Notes: a model not told the origin generated them from the letters alone. A stretch of DNA of 64,000 bases from Wenzhouxiangella limi (GCF_010499265.1 NZ_JAAGSC010000040.1:62001-126000); one strand, 5' to 3'; positions 1-9,707 are shown, counted from the stretch's first letter. Numbers and translations are program-made.

Positions 1-204
1 CCGGCGCTGCAGGCCCGTCGCTGCCTGGACGCGATGACCGCCGGACAAGTGCTCGAGGTGCTGGCCACCGATCCCCTGGCCGAGCTCGATCTGCAGATCC
101 TGTGCGAACGGCTGGGGCATGAACTGCTGGCCGCGCGCGAGCGTGCGGGCGAACTGGCGATCCGGATCCGGGTCAGCGGATCGCGTCGAGCAGGCGCTGG
201 CTGA
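1..204 (+). CDS. TusA-family sulfurtransferase, 3' part only
   Basis: Frame 1 is open from the left edge to a TGA at 202-204 and encodes about 67 residues. The stretch GQVLEVLATDPLAELDL followed by CERLGHELL matches the second half of TusA/SirA/YedF proteins, small carriers that bind persulfide sulfur on an N-terminal Cys-Pro motif. That CPxP motif lies outside the window, so activity cannot be judged. The last 32 bases overlap the 3' end of adk on the opposite strand, so the two genes converge with no room for a separate terminator. The family call is good; the symbol is withheld because paralogues are common and the N-terminus is missing. Confidence 0.7.
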   Translation, partial: PALQARRCLDAMTAGQVLEVLATDPLAELDLQILCERLGHELLAARERAGELAIRIRVSGSRRAGAG

Positions 205-733
205 TTTCGTCGATGTCGCCCATCCCGTCGACTTCGACCAGCAGCCCGCGCTCGGCGTAGTAGCCGGTCACCGGCGCGGTTTGCTCGCGGTAGACGGCCA
301 GACGGTTGCGGACGACGTCTTCGGTATCGTCCGAGCGACCTTCCTCGGCGGCGCGCTTGGCCAGGCGTTGCACGATCTGTTCTTCGTCCACCGTCAGCGC
401 CAGGGCCTTGTCCACCGGCTGCCCGATGCGGCTCAAGACCGCGTCCAGGGCCTCGGCCTGGGCCAGGTTGCGCGGGTAGCCGTCGAGGATGTAGCCGTTG
501 GCAATGTCGGGCTGGCCCAGCCGTTCCTCGATCAGGCTGAGCATGAGCTCGTCGGATACCAGTTCGCCGGCATCCATCGCCGCCTTGGCCTGAAGGCCCA
601 GCGGTGTGCCGGCCTTGACTGCCGCTCGCAGCAGGTCGCCGGTCGAGACGTGCGGCACCTTGAGAAGATCTTTCAGGCGCGCAGCCTGAGTACCCTTGCC
701 CGATCCGGGCGGTCCAAGAAGAACGATACGCAT
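173..733 (-). CDS. adk: Adenylate kinase (short-lid form)
   Basis: Cytoplasmic enzyme interconverting ATP + AMP and 2 ADP. The 186-residue product opens with the P-loop GPPGSGKGT (residues 7-15), followed by the AMP-binding STGDLLR segment and the DGYPRN motif. The length is that of short adenylate kinases in Xanthomonas relatives: the zinc or beta-hairpin LID insertion of the E. coli type is absent. The start is the ATG that places the P-loop at residue 7, as is usual. It is convergent with, and overlaps, the TusA-like gene, and is divergent from pfp with about 140 bp between the starts. Confidence 0.95.
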   Translation of the reverse strand: MRIVLLGPPGSGKGTQAARLKDLLKVPHVSTGDLLRAAVKAGTPLGLQAKAAMDAGELVSDELMLSLIEERLGQPDIANGYILDGYPRNLAQAEALDAVLSRIGQPVDKALALTVDEEQIVQRLAKRAAEEGRSDDTEDVVRNRLAVYREQTAPVTGYYAERGLLVEVDGMGDIDEISQRLLDAIR

Positions 734-875
734 GGTGGGGATGTAAGGCCTTTTCAGTCAGCTCCAGAGCGCAAAGCTACCCGGGCGGCGCGGGGGTGTC
801 AAATATGGCCGATCCAGCTTGTAGACTGGAGGTCGATTTGCACGAGCGGCCGCCAGCGCCCCAGTCGAGCCAGCC

Positions 876-2162
876 ATGAGCCGAAAGAACATTCTGTACG
901 CCCAGTCCGGGGGTGTGACCCCGGTGATCAACGCCAGCGCGGCCGGCGTCATCGAGGCCGCGCGTGCCCGGCCGGACCAGATCGGTCAGGTCCTGGCCGG
1001 CCACAACGGCATCCTCGGCGTACTGCGCGAGGAGCTGATCGACACCGCGCAACTGACGTCTGCCGATCTCCACGCCCTGGCCCAGACCCCGGGCGGACTG
1101 TTTGGCTCGTGCCGCTACAAGCTCAAGGGTCTGGATGAAAACCGGCGCGAGTACGAGCGCCTGATCGAGGTCTTTCGCGCCCATGATATCGGGGTCTTTC
1201 TCTACAACGGCGGCAACGACTCGGCCGACACGGCGCTGAAGGTCTCGCAGATGGCTAAGCTAATGGGGGTGCCGGTCCAGTGCATCGCCGTGCCCAAGAC
1301 CATTGACAACGACCTGGAGGGTACCGACAACTCGCCCGGTTTCGGCTCGGTGGCCAAGTACGTGGCCGTGTCCATCCTCGAGGCCAGCCTGGACGTGCAG
1401 TCCATGGCCTCGACCTCGACCAAGGTCTTCATTCTCGAAGTCATGGGCCGCCACGCCGGCTGGATCGCCGCGGCCGGCGGGCTGGTCAAACGGCGCGACG
1501 GCGACCCGCCGCACCTGATCCTGTTCCCGGAAGTGGCATTCGACGAGCAGCGCTTTCTGGCCGCCGTGCGCCAGGCCGTTGAAACCTATGGTTATTGCTC
1601 GATCGTGGTTTCGGAAGGCGTGCGCAACGCTGACGGCAAATTCTTAAGCGACAGCGGCAGCACCGACGCCTTCGGCCACGCCCAGCTGGGCGGGGTGGCG
1701 CCGGTCATCGCCGGGCTGGTCAAGGACCGGCTGGGCTACAAGCATCACTGGGCGGTCAGCGACTACCTGCAGCGCTCGGCCCGCCATCTTGCCTCGCAGA
1801 CCGACCTGGAGCACGCCCTGGCCGTTGGGCGCACGGCGGTCGAGCTGGCCCTGGACGGCCACAGCGGGATCCTGGCCGGGATCGAGCGCGAGTCCGACCA
1901 GCCCTATCGCTGGCGGGTCCGTCCGGTCCCGCTGGATCAGGTCGCCAACCACGAAAAAAAGATGCCGGACGATTTCATCACCGAGGACGGCTTCGGCATT
2001 ACCGAGGCCTGCCGGCGTTACCTGGTGCCGCTGATTCGGGGGGAGGCCTATCCGGACTATGGAACCGATGGTCTGCCGGACTATCTGCGCTGCGGGCTCG
2101 AGCTGGTGCCGCCGCAGCTTGCGGAGTTTGACGTCGAACAAGGCGACGCCCTTCCCCGGTAG
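876..2162 (+). CDS. pfp: Pyrophosphate-dependent 6-phosphofructokinase
   Basis: Phosphorylates fructose-6-phosphate reversibly with PPi instead of ATP, in glycolysis or gluconeogenesis. The 428-residue protein begins with the nucleotide-loop equivalent YAQSGGVTPVINAS. Two positions that separate PPi from ATP enzymes have the PPi form: GGND with Asp115 where ATP enzymes have Gly (GGDGS), and Lys141 in PKTIDND where ATP enzymes have PGTIDND. Asp144 is the expected catalytic base. The assignment follows from these established family rules. The ATG at 876 follows about 140 bp of spacer shared with the divergent adk. With pckG downstream it fits a metabolism that runs carbon in both directions. 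Confidence 0.92.
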   Translation: MSRKNILYAQSGGVTPVINASAAGVIEAARARPDQIGQVLAGHNGILGVLREELIDTAQLTSADLHALAQTPGGLFGSCRYKLKGLDENRREYERLIEVFRAHDIGVFLYNGGNDSADTALKVSQMAKLMGVPVQCIAVPKTIDNDLEGTDNSPGFGSVAKYVAVSILEASLDVQSMASTSTKVFILEVMGRHAGWIAAAGGLVKRRDGDPPHLILFPEVAFDEQRFLAAVRQAVETYGYCSIVVSEGVRNADGKFLSDSGSTDAFGHAQLGGVAPVIAGLVKDRLGYKHHWAVSDYLQRSARHLASQTDLEHALAVGRTAVELALDGHSGILAGIERESDQPYRWRVRPVPLDQVANHEKKMPDDFITEDGFGITEACRRYLVPLIRGEAYPDYGTDGLPDYLRCGLELVPPQLAEFDVEQGDALPR

Positions 2163-2261
2163 CGGAAATGTATTAAGAATCCATTAAATCAAAACGTGGA
2201 TTGGTGTAAAAAATTGTTTATACTGCTGGCGGGTACTCTTACACTTCAGGAAATATTCATC

Positions 2262-5168
2262 ATGCCAGAAAGTTCCAAGAACCTCGTTTTCCGCACTTCG
2301 CTGCTGGCCGCAGCGATTGCTGCCAGTCTTTACGGCACCCAGGCCTGGGCCCAGGAAGAAGCCGAAGAGGAAGAGGCGCAGGAAACCACTGAAGAAATCA
2401 CCGACCGCGTGACCGTGACCGGCTCACTGCTGCGTCGCGACGAATTTACCTCCTCGGCGCCGATCCAGGTCGTCACCGCCGAAACCCAGGTCCAGCTTGG
2501 CCAGGTCGATACCGCTGAATTCCTGCAGGGTTCCAGCATCGCCGCCGGCTCGACCCAGCTCAACAACCAGTTCTCCGGCTTCGTCGTCGAAGGCGGTACC
2601 GGGGTCAACTCGCTGTCCCTGCGCGGCCTGGGCGCCCAGCGCACGCTGGTGCTGCTCAACAACCGCCGCCCGGGTCCGGCCGGTACGCGCGGCCAGGTGG
2701 GCGCGTTCGACCTGAACGTGATTCCCTCCTCGATCATCCAGCGCGCCGAGATTCTGAAAGACGGGGCTTCTTCGATTTACGGCTCCGACGCCGTGGCCGG
2801 GGTGGTCAACGTCATTACCCGTCGTTCTATTGACAACCCGGAGTTGACGGTCAGCGCGTCCATGCCGTTCGAGTCCGGCGGTGAGACCTATTCCGTCTCC
2901 GGCGCCTACGGCTGGAATTTTGATCGCGGCAGCGTGGTCGTGGCCGGTGAATGGCAGCTGCGCGAAGAGCTGATGACTGCCGATCGCGACTTCATGAACT
3001 GCTCGCAGGACCTGATCACCGACCGCAACGGCAACATCATCGACCGCGAAGACCGTTCGATTCTGGCTGGTACGCCGCTGGGTGGATGCGGCAACCTGTA
3101 CGCCAATACCGTCATCGACGCGATCTTCGGCGACCGCTATATCCCGGCGCCGGACGGCGTCACGATTGGCATGATCCCGGGCTACCGGCCGCGCGCCAAC
3201 GGCACCTATGCCGACGGTGGGCAGGCGTTCTACGAGGACGTGCTCAACTTCGATTTCTACTCCGAGAGCGCGATCAACCGCCAGGAGCGCATCAGCCTGT
3301 ATGGCTCATCCGACGTATCGCTGGACCTGTTCGGCGGTACCCAGTGGAACACCGAGTGGCTGTACAACCGGCGTGAAACCGAGGCCCGCGGCTGGCGCCA
3401 GTTCTTTCCGCTGACCGGCGGGGCGACCGCGGTAATTCCGTCGTTCGTCTATCCGAATAACCCCGACTTTGTTACCCCGGTCGACTCAGGTATCGCCCAG
3501 CCGGTGATTCCGTATCCGTCCAATGCCGACATCACCGTGGACTATTTCTACGTGGCCAGCGGCCTGGAGGGTGATTTGCCCTTCGGCGATAACTGGTCCT
3601 GGTCGTTTGACGCTTCCTACACCTACTCGGAAGGCGACTATGTCAACAACGTCATCGTGGCCTCGCGCTCCGGCGACGTTCGCTTTGACGACAACGCCCC
3701 GGTCGTGGACTACTTCAGCCCCGGTATTCTCAGCGGTGACGACATGGACCAGCTGATCAACGCCGTCGGCGACACCGCCAAGGGCAACACGGTGTACGAC
3801 CAGTTCGTCGCCACCGCTATTGCCACCGGCGACCTGTTCGAGCTGCCGGCCGGACCGGCTGGCCTGGCGGTTGGCGCCGAGTACCGTTACTTCAGCATCG
3901 ACGACCAGCCCGACGACTTGGCCAGAAATGGCGATCTGTGGGGTCAGTCCTCGGCCCTGGTGACCAAGGGCGATGACAACGTGACCGAGATCTTCGGCGA
4001 ACTCGAAGTGCCGCTGCTCGCTGGCGTGCCGTTTGCCGAATACATCACCTTAAATGCCTCGGCCCGCGCGTTTGACTACGAGTCTGCCGGTTCGGACTGG
4101 GTCTGGAAGGTCGGCCTGAACTGGCAGGTCAACCCCAGCCTGCGGCTGCGCGCCACCGAGGGCACGTCTTACCGCGCGCCCGCACTGTATGAACTGTTCC
4201 TTGGCGACCAGACCGCGTTTGTTGACCAGAACGCGATCGATCCCTGCATCGACTGGCAGAACAGCAGCAACGACTTCATCCGCACCAACTGCGCGGCCGA
4301 CGGCATCCCGGGCGACTTCACCGGCGGTACGTCTTCGGCCACGGTGGTGTCGGGCGGCGGTGCCGGCGTGCTGGAATCCGAGACCTCGGACGCCAGGACC
4401 GCCGGGTTCATCTTCACCCCGACCTTCATGGACGTCAGCGTTGCCGTCGACTACTTTGAAATCGAGGTCAACGACCAGGTCTCGCGCCTGGGCGGTGGTG
4501 CAATTCTCGGCGGCTGCTACGCGGCGCCGAACTTCCCCAACGCCTTCTGCGACCTGTTCAACCGCTTCCCGGCGGATGCGGCGACCAACGCACAGGCGAT
4601 CGACACGGTGCGCGACTCGTTCATCAACGTCAACAGCCAGACCACCAAGGGTGTCGACGCTTCGGTGCGCTACGACCGCGGTTTTGCTGCCGGTGATCTG
4701 TTGATCGAAGCCAACGGCACCTGGGTGTTCGAAGACGTCGTCCAGCTGTTTGATCCGTCGCTGGCCTCGGGCTTCGACTCCGACGACCTGAACGCCACCA
4801 TCGGCCGGCCGAAGTTCGTCGCCAACGGGCGTTTTGCCTTCGAGCGCGGTGACTTCACCTACACCTGGGGTCTGGACTACGTGCGCCGCACCTCCAACGC
4901 CGATCGGGTCTCAACCGAGTTCACCTACTTCGACTTCCCGAACGCGCAGCGGAATGCGGTCGCCGACGATCGTCTCTACCACAGCATCTCGGTGTTCTAC
5001 GAGCAGGCCCGCTGGAGCGTTCTGGCCGGGATCACCAACCTGCTTGACGAGGATCCGCCAACGGTTTCTACCGGGGCTGCAACGCGTCGGGGCAACATCG
5101 CGCTCAACGCGACCCAGTACGATCTGCGCGGACGCACCGGCTTTGTTCGCCTGAACTATCGGTTCTAA
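2262..5168 (+). CDS. TonB-dependent outer-membrane receptor
   Basis: Predicted 22-stranded outer-membrane transporter. I chose the ATG at 2262 (968 aa) over an upstream in-frame GTG at 2196 because an AGGAAA ribosome site precedes it and it gives a clean signal peptide ending GTQAWAQ. A short acidic Glu-rich linker leads to a TonB-box-like stretch (ITDRVTVTGS), then the plug domain (roughly residues 55-190, with the typical DGASSIYGSDAVAGVVN) and a long barrel ending in the aromatic RLNYRF signal. Glycine- and aromatic-rich extracellular loops are long. The substrate is unknown; the neighbouring secreted S9 peptidase suggests peptides. A TATACT hexamer at 2219 could be a -10 but has no good -35. 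A strong terminator follows. Confidence 0.93.
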   Translation: MPESSKNLVFRTSLLAAAIAASLYGTQAWAQEEAEEEEAQETTEEITDRVTVTGSLLRRDEFTSSAPIQVVTAETQVQLGQVDTAEFLQGSSIAAGSTQLNNQFSGFVVEGGTGVNSLSLRGLGAQRTLVLLNNRRPGPAGTRGQVGAFDLNVIPSSIIQRAEILKDGASSIYGSDAVAGVVNVITRRSIDNPELTVSASMPFESGGETYSVSGAYGWNFDRGSVVVAGEWQLREELMTADRDFMNCSQDLITDRNGNIIDREDRSILAGTPLGGCGNLYANTVIDAIFGDRYIPAPDGVTIGMIPGYRPRANGTYADGGQAFYEDVLNFDFYSESAINRQERISLYGSSDVSLDLFGGTQWNTEWLYNRRETEARGWRQFFPLTGGATAVIPSFVYPNNPDFVTPVDSGIAQPVIPYPSNADITVDYFYVASGLEGDLPFGDNWSWSFDASYTYSEGDYVNNVIVASRSGDVRFDDNAPVVDYFSPGILSGDDMDQLINAVGDTAKGNTVYDQFVATAIATGDLFELPAGPAGLAVGAEYRYFSIDDQPDDLARNGDLWGQSSALVTKGDDNVTEIFGELEVPLLAGVPFAEYITLNASARAFDYESAGSDWVWKVGLNWQVNPSLRLRATEGTSYRAPALYELFLGDQTAFVDQNAIDPCIDWQNSSNDFIRTNCAADGIPGDFTGGTSSATVVSGGGAGVLESETSDARTAGFIFTPTFMDVSVAVDYFEIEVNDQVSRLGGGAILGGCYAAPNFPNAFCDLFNRFPADAATNAQAIDTVRDSFINVNSQTTKGVDASVRYDRGFAAGDLLIEANGTWVFEDVVQLFDPSLASGFDSDDLNATIGRPKFVANGRFAFERGDFTYTWGLDYVRRTSNADRVSTEFTYFDFPNAQRNAVADDRLYHSISVFYEQARWSVLAGITNLLDEDPPTVSTGAATRRGNIALNATQYDLRGRTGFVRLNYRF

Positions 5169-5194
5169 CAAGCACAACGAAAGCAACACCTCTG

Positions 5195-5223
5195 GAGCGG
5201 CGCCCTGGGCGCCGCTCTTTTTT
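5195..5223 (+). terminator. Rho-independent terminator of the first TonB-dependent receptor
   Basis: A GAGCGGCGCC / GGCGCCGCTC inverted repeat with a CTG loop is followed immediately by six T. It sits 27 bases after the receptor stop codon. Confidence 0.88.
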
Positions 5224-5416
5224 ATGGCGCGCCAGGCATGGCGCGAAGCGTCGTGACCTGGCGCTTTCAAGCGTGCAGGAAAACCGAATCGGGAAGTGGG
5301 CAGGGGGGTGGAAATCGGTTGCCTGGTCTGCGCTTCAGCTCGTTACTTCGGGCATCAAGCCGGGCGTCAAGTTAGACAACGCTGCCGCGAGCGCCTGCCG
5401 TCTTTCAAGCCAGCAT

Positions 5417-5443
5417 AAAAAAGGCCCGCCAGAGGGGCGGGCC
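5417..5443 (-). terminator. Rho-independent terminator of the S9 peptidase gene
   Basis: Read on the minus strand, GGCCCGCC and GGCGGGCC form a stem around a short CTCT-type loop and are followed by six T (A at 5417-5422 on the plus strand). It lies 28 bases beyond the peptidase stop. Confidence 0.88.
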
Positions 5444-5471
5444 TTTGCGCCGGGTCGCGCTTGCGCTCGGG

Positions 5472-7502
5472 CTAGCTGCTGGCGTTCTTCAAGCCGCAAT
5501 CGCTGGCCAGGTAGCGTTCGATCAAGGAAAGCGTTTCGCGATGGTGGCGGGGGTACCAGGGCAGGCTGTGGGGCATGTCCTCGATGATCACCAGCTCAGA
5601 GCTCACCTTGTCGCGCACGCCGCTGTGGAAGTTGCTGGCGTGCCAGGACGGCGTGCGCACGTCGCGGTCACCGACATACAGCAGGATCGGGATATTGGCC
5701 TGCTCGGTGACCCGCATCGGGTCCAGGCCGCTGACCGTGCGGCCCTGCAGGATGCGCTGCAGCCGATTGTCGCTCCAGGTGTTGCCGAGCCGGCTCAGGT
5801 CGGCCACCGGCGCGCCGGCGATGGCGCACTGGTACGGGCTGTTTTCGCGCACGGTGGCGGCCACCGCGGCAAAGCCGCCGTAGGAGTAGCCGAACATGGC
5901 GATCCGCTCCGGGTCGGCAATGCCCTGCTCGACCAGCCATGCCGCGCCGTCGTCCTTGTCGTCCTGCATGGCCAGGCCCCACTGGTTGTCGCCGGCCAGC
6001 CACAGCTCCCGGCCGAGTCCGGCCGAACCCCGGTACTGCGGTCTCAAAACCGCATAGCCCCTGGAGGTCAGGAAGGGCACCCAGCCGGACGCATCCCAGC
6101 CCATGGCGTCACGTGCCCAGGGCCCGCCGTGCGGATTGATCACGGTCGGGAGGGGTCCGTCTTCCTCGCTCCAGCCGGCCGGCAGGTCGAGAATGGCGGG
6201 AATCTTCAGGCCGTCGCGGGCTTCATAGGTGACCCAGCGCTGTTCTCCGATCTGGTCGGGATCGATCCAGGGCCGCTGGTTGCCCAGGGTCATCACCTGC
6301 TGACGGTCGATCAGCAGGTGATACGTGGCGGGGTGGCGATGGCTGCTTGTGGTGAACAGAACGCGCGACATATCGTCGTTGTAGCCGTCGATGGATACAT
6401 TCTGGCCCTGAAAGGCGTTCTCCAGCCCCTGCTGGATTCCGGCCATCTGCGGGTCGGTGTAGACGGTCTCGAAGCGGCCACCGGCAATCGTGAAACCCAG
6501 GATCTGGTTGAAGTTGCTCGGCTGGTTGCCGAGGATGATGCTGCCGATGTTGAACTCGGGGTGGGCGACCAGCGGCTCGTCGTCGAACTCGCGCGTGGCC
6601 GGATCGTACATCCAGGCCTCGACCCGGTCGGAGAACAGGTCGTTCAACACGTAAAACTTGCCGGTCTCCTCATCCATGCCGGTGATGTTGACCGTGTAGC
6701 GCTCGCTCAAGGGCCGGCTCAGCGGTTCGTGGATCTCGAACTCACCGCTGTCGGGGTCGCGGATGAGCACGTGCTGCTGGAATTCGTTGTTGCCGTCTGG
6801 CTCGATCTGGGTTCGGGTCAGCAACTCGCCGTTTCTCGGATTGAACAGCCCCGGGGTCGCCCGTCCGCCGGCGCTGAGCAGCATTTCCGTATCCCCTGTT
6901 CTGACGTTGTAGAGGTAAAAGTTGGACTCGAAGGTCAAGCTGTTGAGTTGGCTGATGATCACGTTTTCCGGATCCAGCGGTAAGCTGTTCACCAGCGAAG
7001 CGCTGCCGGCGATTTCAAGGCAGCGCTGGGTATCCTTGCTGACGCCGATGCGCCGGGTGTTGTCGGCAAAGGCTTCGTTGAAGTCGCTGTGCTCGACGTC
7101 GGTCAGGTACGGTTTGACCACAAAAGTGGCCTCGGCGCCGGTCGCGCGGCCTTCGCCGCAGCCGCCGAGACGGCCGGTCCACTCCTGGCGTCCGAACACC
7201 AGCAGGCGGTCGGCTTTCAGCGCATTGGCGCCGATGAATTTCATCCGGTCGCCCGACGGCGTGATCACCGGTCCCCGCTCCAGGTCGTTGAGGTCCCAGG
7301 TCGCCAGGGCGGTGTCTTCGTTGTCCGATCCGGGCGCGGCGATCAGCGCGACCAGGTTCTTGCCGTCGGCGCTCATGGAGACCGACTGGATCTCGGGCAC
7401 CTTGGCGAAGCTCTCGATCGGGATGGGATCGGCCTGAGCGAATGCGGGCATCAGCGTAAAAAGCCCGCCCCAGGCAACGGTGGAAAAGAGGGATCTGATC
7501 AT
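5472..7502 (-). CDS. Secreted S9-family prolyl oligopeptidase/acylaminoacyl peptidase
   Basis: A 676-residue serine peptidase, probably periplasmic. The N-terminus (MIRSLFSTVAWGGLF to AFAQA) is a signal peptide. Residues about 30-400 form the WD/beta-propeller-like domain and about 410-676 the alpha/beta hydrolase domain. The triad is visible: Ser540 in GYSYGGFA, Asp614 in GDRDVRTP and His645 in MPHSLPW. Members cleave short peptides after proline or remove blocked N-terminal residues; which applies here cannot be told. It lies between two TonB-dependent receptor genes, consistent with digestion of imported peptides. It is divergent from pckG across about 200 bp containing an AT-rich ATAATATTATG stretch that may hold its -10. 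Confidence 0.92.
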   Translation of the reverse strand: MIRSLFSTVAWGGLFTLMPAFAQADPIPIESFAKVPEIQSVSMSADGKNLVALIAAPGSDNEDTALATWDLNDLERGPVITPSGDRMKFIGANALKADRLLVFGRQEWTGRLGGCGEGRATGAEATFVVKPYLTDVEHSDFNEAFADNTRRIGVSKDTQRCLEIAGSASLVNSLPLDPENVIISQLNSLTFESNFYLYNVRTGDTEMLLSAGGRATPGLFNPRNGELLTRTQIEPDGNNEFQQHVLIRDPDSGEFEIHEPLSRPLSERYTVNITGMDEETGKFYVLNDLFSDRVEAWMYDPATREFDDEPLVAHPEFNIGSIILGNQPSNFNQILGFTIAGGRFETVYTDPQMAGIQQGLENAFQGQNVSIDGYNDDMSRVLFTTSSHRHPATYHLLIDRQQVMTLGNQRPWIDPDQIGEQRWVTYEARDGLKIPAILDLPAGWSEEDGPLPTVINPHGGPWARDAMGWDASGWVPFLTSRGYAVLRPQYRGSAGLGRELWLAGDNQWGLAMQDDKDDGAAWLVEQGIADPERIAMFGYSYGGFAAVAATVRENSPYQCAIAGAPVADLSRLGNTWSDNRLQRILQGRTVSGLDPMRVTEQANIPILLYVGDRDVRTPSWHASNFHSGVRDKVSSELVIIEDMPHSLPWYPRHHRETLSLIERYLASDCGLKNASS

Positions 7503-7709
7503 GGCTCGGTCTCCGGAAGGGTTCAGTTCAGGTCATAATATTATGCAAGCGTAGTCGAAAGTTGCAGGCTGCGACAGTGCCGTTGGTGACGGTTTCGGGC
7601 CAGTCCAGGCAAAGGGCCGCTGCGGAATCATTGCAAGCGCCCGCCGAAGCGGCTAGCCTTTGGTTGCCGAACATCCGATCCGGTTTTTAAATCCAAACGA
7701 GTGTGTTTC

Positions 7710-9455
7710 ATGACTTCCCGGCTTGCCTCCCTCAATGAATGGGTTGCCCAGGTGGCTGCCCACACCAAAGCGCATCAAGTCCACTGGTGCGACGGTTCCG
7801 ACGCCGAAAACCGTCGCCTGATCGATCTCATGCTCGATTCCGGCGACCTGGTTCGGCTCAACGAGAAAACCCATCCCAACTGCTATCTGCATCGCTCCGA
7901 TCCCAACGACGTCGCCCGGGTCGAGCACTTGACCTACGTCTGTACTCAAGAGCGCGCCGACGCCGGGCCCAACAACCACTGGATGGCGCCGGACGAGGCC
8001 CATGCGCTGATGAACGGTCTGTTTGCCGGCTGCATGGAAGGCCGCACGCTGTACGTGGTGCCCTACTGCATGGGCCCGATCGACTCGCCGTTCTCGCGCT
8101 GTGGGGTGGAGATCACCGACAGCCCCTACGTGGTCGTCAACATGCGCCTGATGACGCGCATGGGCAGCGAGGCGCTGGCGCGCATCGAGCGCGACGGCAG
8201 CTTCGTCAAAGGGCTGCATTCCACCGGCGACCTCGATCCCGACCGGCGCTACATCATGCATTTTCCCGAGGAGCTCAGCATCCAGAGCTTCGGCTCCGGC
8301 TACGGCGGCAACGCCCTGCTGGGCAAGAAGTGCCATGCGCTGCGCATCGCCAGCTACCAGGCCCGCAGCGAGGGCTGGCTGGCCGAGCACATGCTCATCG
8401 TCGGGATCGAGAATCCGGCCGGCGAGGTTCGCTACGTGGCCGCGGCCTTTCCGTCGGCCTGCGGCAAGACCAACATGGCCATGCTGATTCCGCCCGAGCC
8501 GTATCGCGAAGCCGGCTGGAAGGTCTGGACCCTGGGCGACGACATCTGCTGGCTCCACCCCGGCGATGACGGTCGCCTGTATGCCATCAACCCGGAAGCG
8601 GGCCTGTTCGGCGTCGCCCCGGGCACCAGCGAGGCCACCAACCCCAACGCCCTGGACATGCTCAACGAGGGCGCGATCTTTACCAACGTCGCCGTCACCG
8701 ACGACAACCAGCCGTGGTGGGAGGGGCTGGACGAGCGGGTGCCGGCGCGCGACTGGCGCGGCCGCGACTACGACCCCAGAAACGGCCCGGCCGCCCATCC
8801 AAACTCGCGCTTTACCGCCTCGATCAAGTCCTGCCCGAGCTATTCCAGCCAGGCCGAGAATCCGGCCGGTGTACCCATCGATGCCATCATCTTCGGCGGC
8901 CGGCGCGCCCAGCTGGCACCACTGGTGCTGCAGGCCCGCGATTGGCAGCACGGCGTGCTGATCGGCGCCGCGATGGCCTCCGAAACCACGGCTGCCGCGG
9001 CCGGGCAGGTCGGCGTGGTGCGGCGCGATCCCATGGCCATGAAACCGTTCGCCGGCTACCACTTCGGCGACTACTGGCAGCACTGGCTGGAGGTGGGCAA
9101 ACGGCTTGAACAGACACCGGCGATTTTCCAGGTCAACTGGTTTCGGCGCGACGAGCAGGGGCGCTTTATCTGGCCCGGTTTCGGCGACAATCTGCGCGTG
9201 CTCGAATGGATCCTGGCGCGCTGCCGCGGCGAGGGCAGCGTGGTCGAGACCCCGGTCGGTTACCTGCCCGAGCTTGAGGCCATCGACCTGACCGGGCTGG
9301 AAGAGCGCCCGGACATGGCCACGCTGCTGGATTTCGACGCCGACGGTTGGCGTAAGGAGCTGACCGAAATGGCCGCCTTTTTCCAGGATTTCGAGCCCCG
9401 GGTCCCCGCCGAACTGCACCGCCAGCTGGCGCGCGCGAGCGCGGCATTGGGCTGA
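7710..9455 (+). CDS. pckG: Phosphoenolpyruvate carboxykinase (GTP)
   Basis: Decarboxylates and phosphorylates oxaloacetate to PEP with GTP, the committed step of gluconeogenesis. The product (581 aa from ATG 7710; an in-frame GTG exists at 7701) has the kinase loop PSACGKTNMAM at about residue 248, with the hyper-reactive Cys typical of GTP enzymes, plus the MGP-SPFSRCGVEITDS substrate segment and NPEAGLFGVAPGT. Length is normal for the GTP class and quite different from ATP-type PckA. No terminator is evident downstream; the next gene has its own candidate promoter. Confidence 0.95.
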   Translation: MTSRLASLNEWVAQVAAHTKAHQVHWCDGSDAENRRLIDLMLDSGDLVRLNEKTHPNCYLHRSDPNDVARVEHLTYVCTQERADAGPNNHWMAPDEAHALMNGLFAGCMEGRTLYVVPYCMGPIDSPFSRCGVEITDSPYVVVNMRLMTRMGSEALARIERDGSFVKGLHSTGDLDPDRRYIMHFPEELSIQSFGSGYGGNALLGKKCHALRIASYQARSEGWLAEHMLIVGIENPAGEVRYVAAAFPSACGKTNMAMLIPPEPYREAGWKVWTLGDDICWLHPGDDGRLYAINPEAGLFGVAPGTSEATNPNALDMLNEGAIFTNVAVTDDNQPWWEGLDERVPARDWRGRDYDPRNGPAAHPNSRFTASIKSCPSYSSQAENPAGVPIDAIIFGGRRAQLAPLVLQARDWQHGVLIGAAMASETTAAAAGQVGVVRRDPMAMKPFAGYHFGDYWQHWLEVGKRLEQTPAIFQVNWFRRDEQGRFIWPGFGDNLRVLEWILARCRGEGSVVETPVGYLPELEAIDLTGLEERPDMATLLDFDADGWRKELTEMAAFFQDFEPRVPAELHRQLARASAALG

Positions 9456-9529
9456 TCAGGCCTTATAAGTCAATGCGTTATGCTTTCAAAAAAGGTTCAG
9501 CCGGTCTTTAATAAAGTTTAACAAAGGGC

Positions 9530-9558
9530 TTTTCATGCATCTTAGATGGTGCTAGTAT
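9530..9558 (+). promoter_or_regulatory. Candidate sigma-70 promoter for the second TonB-dependent receptor
   Basis: TTTTCA at 9530-9535 and TAGTAT at 9553-9558, spaced by 17 bases, each match four of six consensus positions. They lie in an AT-rich block (about 9480-9560) within the 250-bp gap before the receptor, leaving a leader of about 140 bases. Prediction from sequence only. Confidence 0.4.
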
Positions 9559-9707
9559 CGCCGGCAGGCTGGAGCGGTGACCCGCAGAAAGGGCGCGTTT
9601 TTTCCGCTCAATCAACCGTTGTTCCGGCTCAGGCACTAGCTGTCGATACGTGTATCGAGCGACATTCTTATTAAACAGAAATCACAAAGACACATTTGGA
9701 GAGTCTG

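Larger units (their letters stand above)
5169..5471. other. Intergenic region between convergent genes
   Basis: About 300 bases without a credible gene. It contains only the plus-strand terminator at 5195-5223 and the minus-strand terminator at 5417-5443. Nothing else was recognised. Confidence 0.7.

Noticed and set aside
2196-2261. N-terminal extension of the first receptor from GTG 2196
   Set aside because: It would put 22 residues before a good signal peptide and lacks a ribosome site; ATG 2262 is preceded by AGGAAA.
5445-6983. Long plus-strand open frame (over 500 codons) opposite the S9 peptidase gene
   Set aside because: It is antisense to a protein with a full signal peptide and catalytic triad; its translation is Val/Gly/Ala/His-rich low-complexity sequence typical of GC-rich shadow frames.
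7653-9419. Long minus-strand open frame opposite pckG
   Set aside because: The sense strand encodes an unmistakable GTP-type PEP carboxykinase; the antisense translation has no motif and the usual biased composition.
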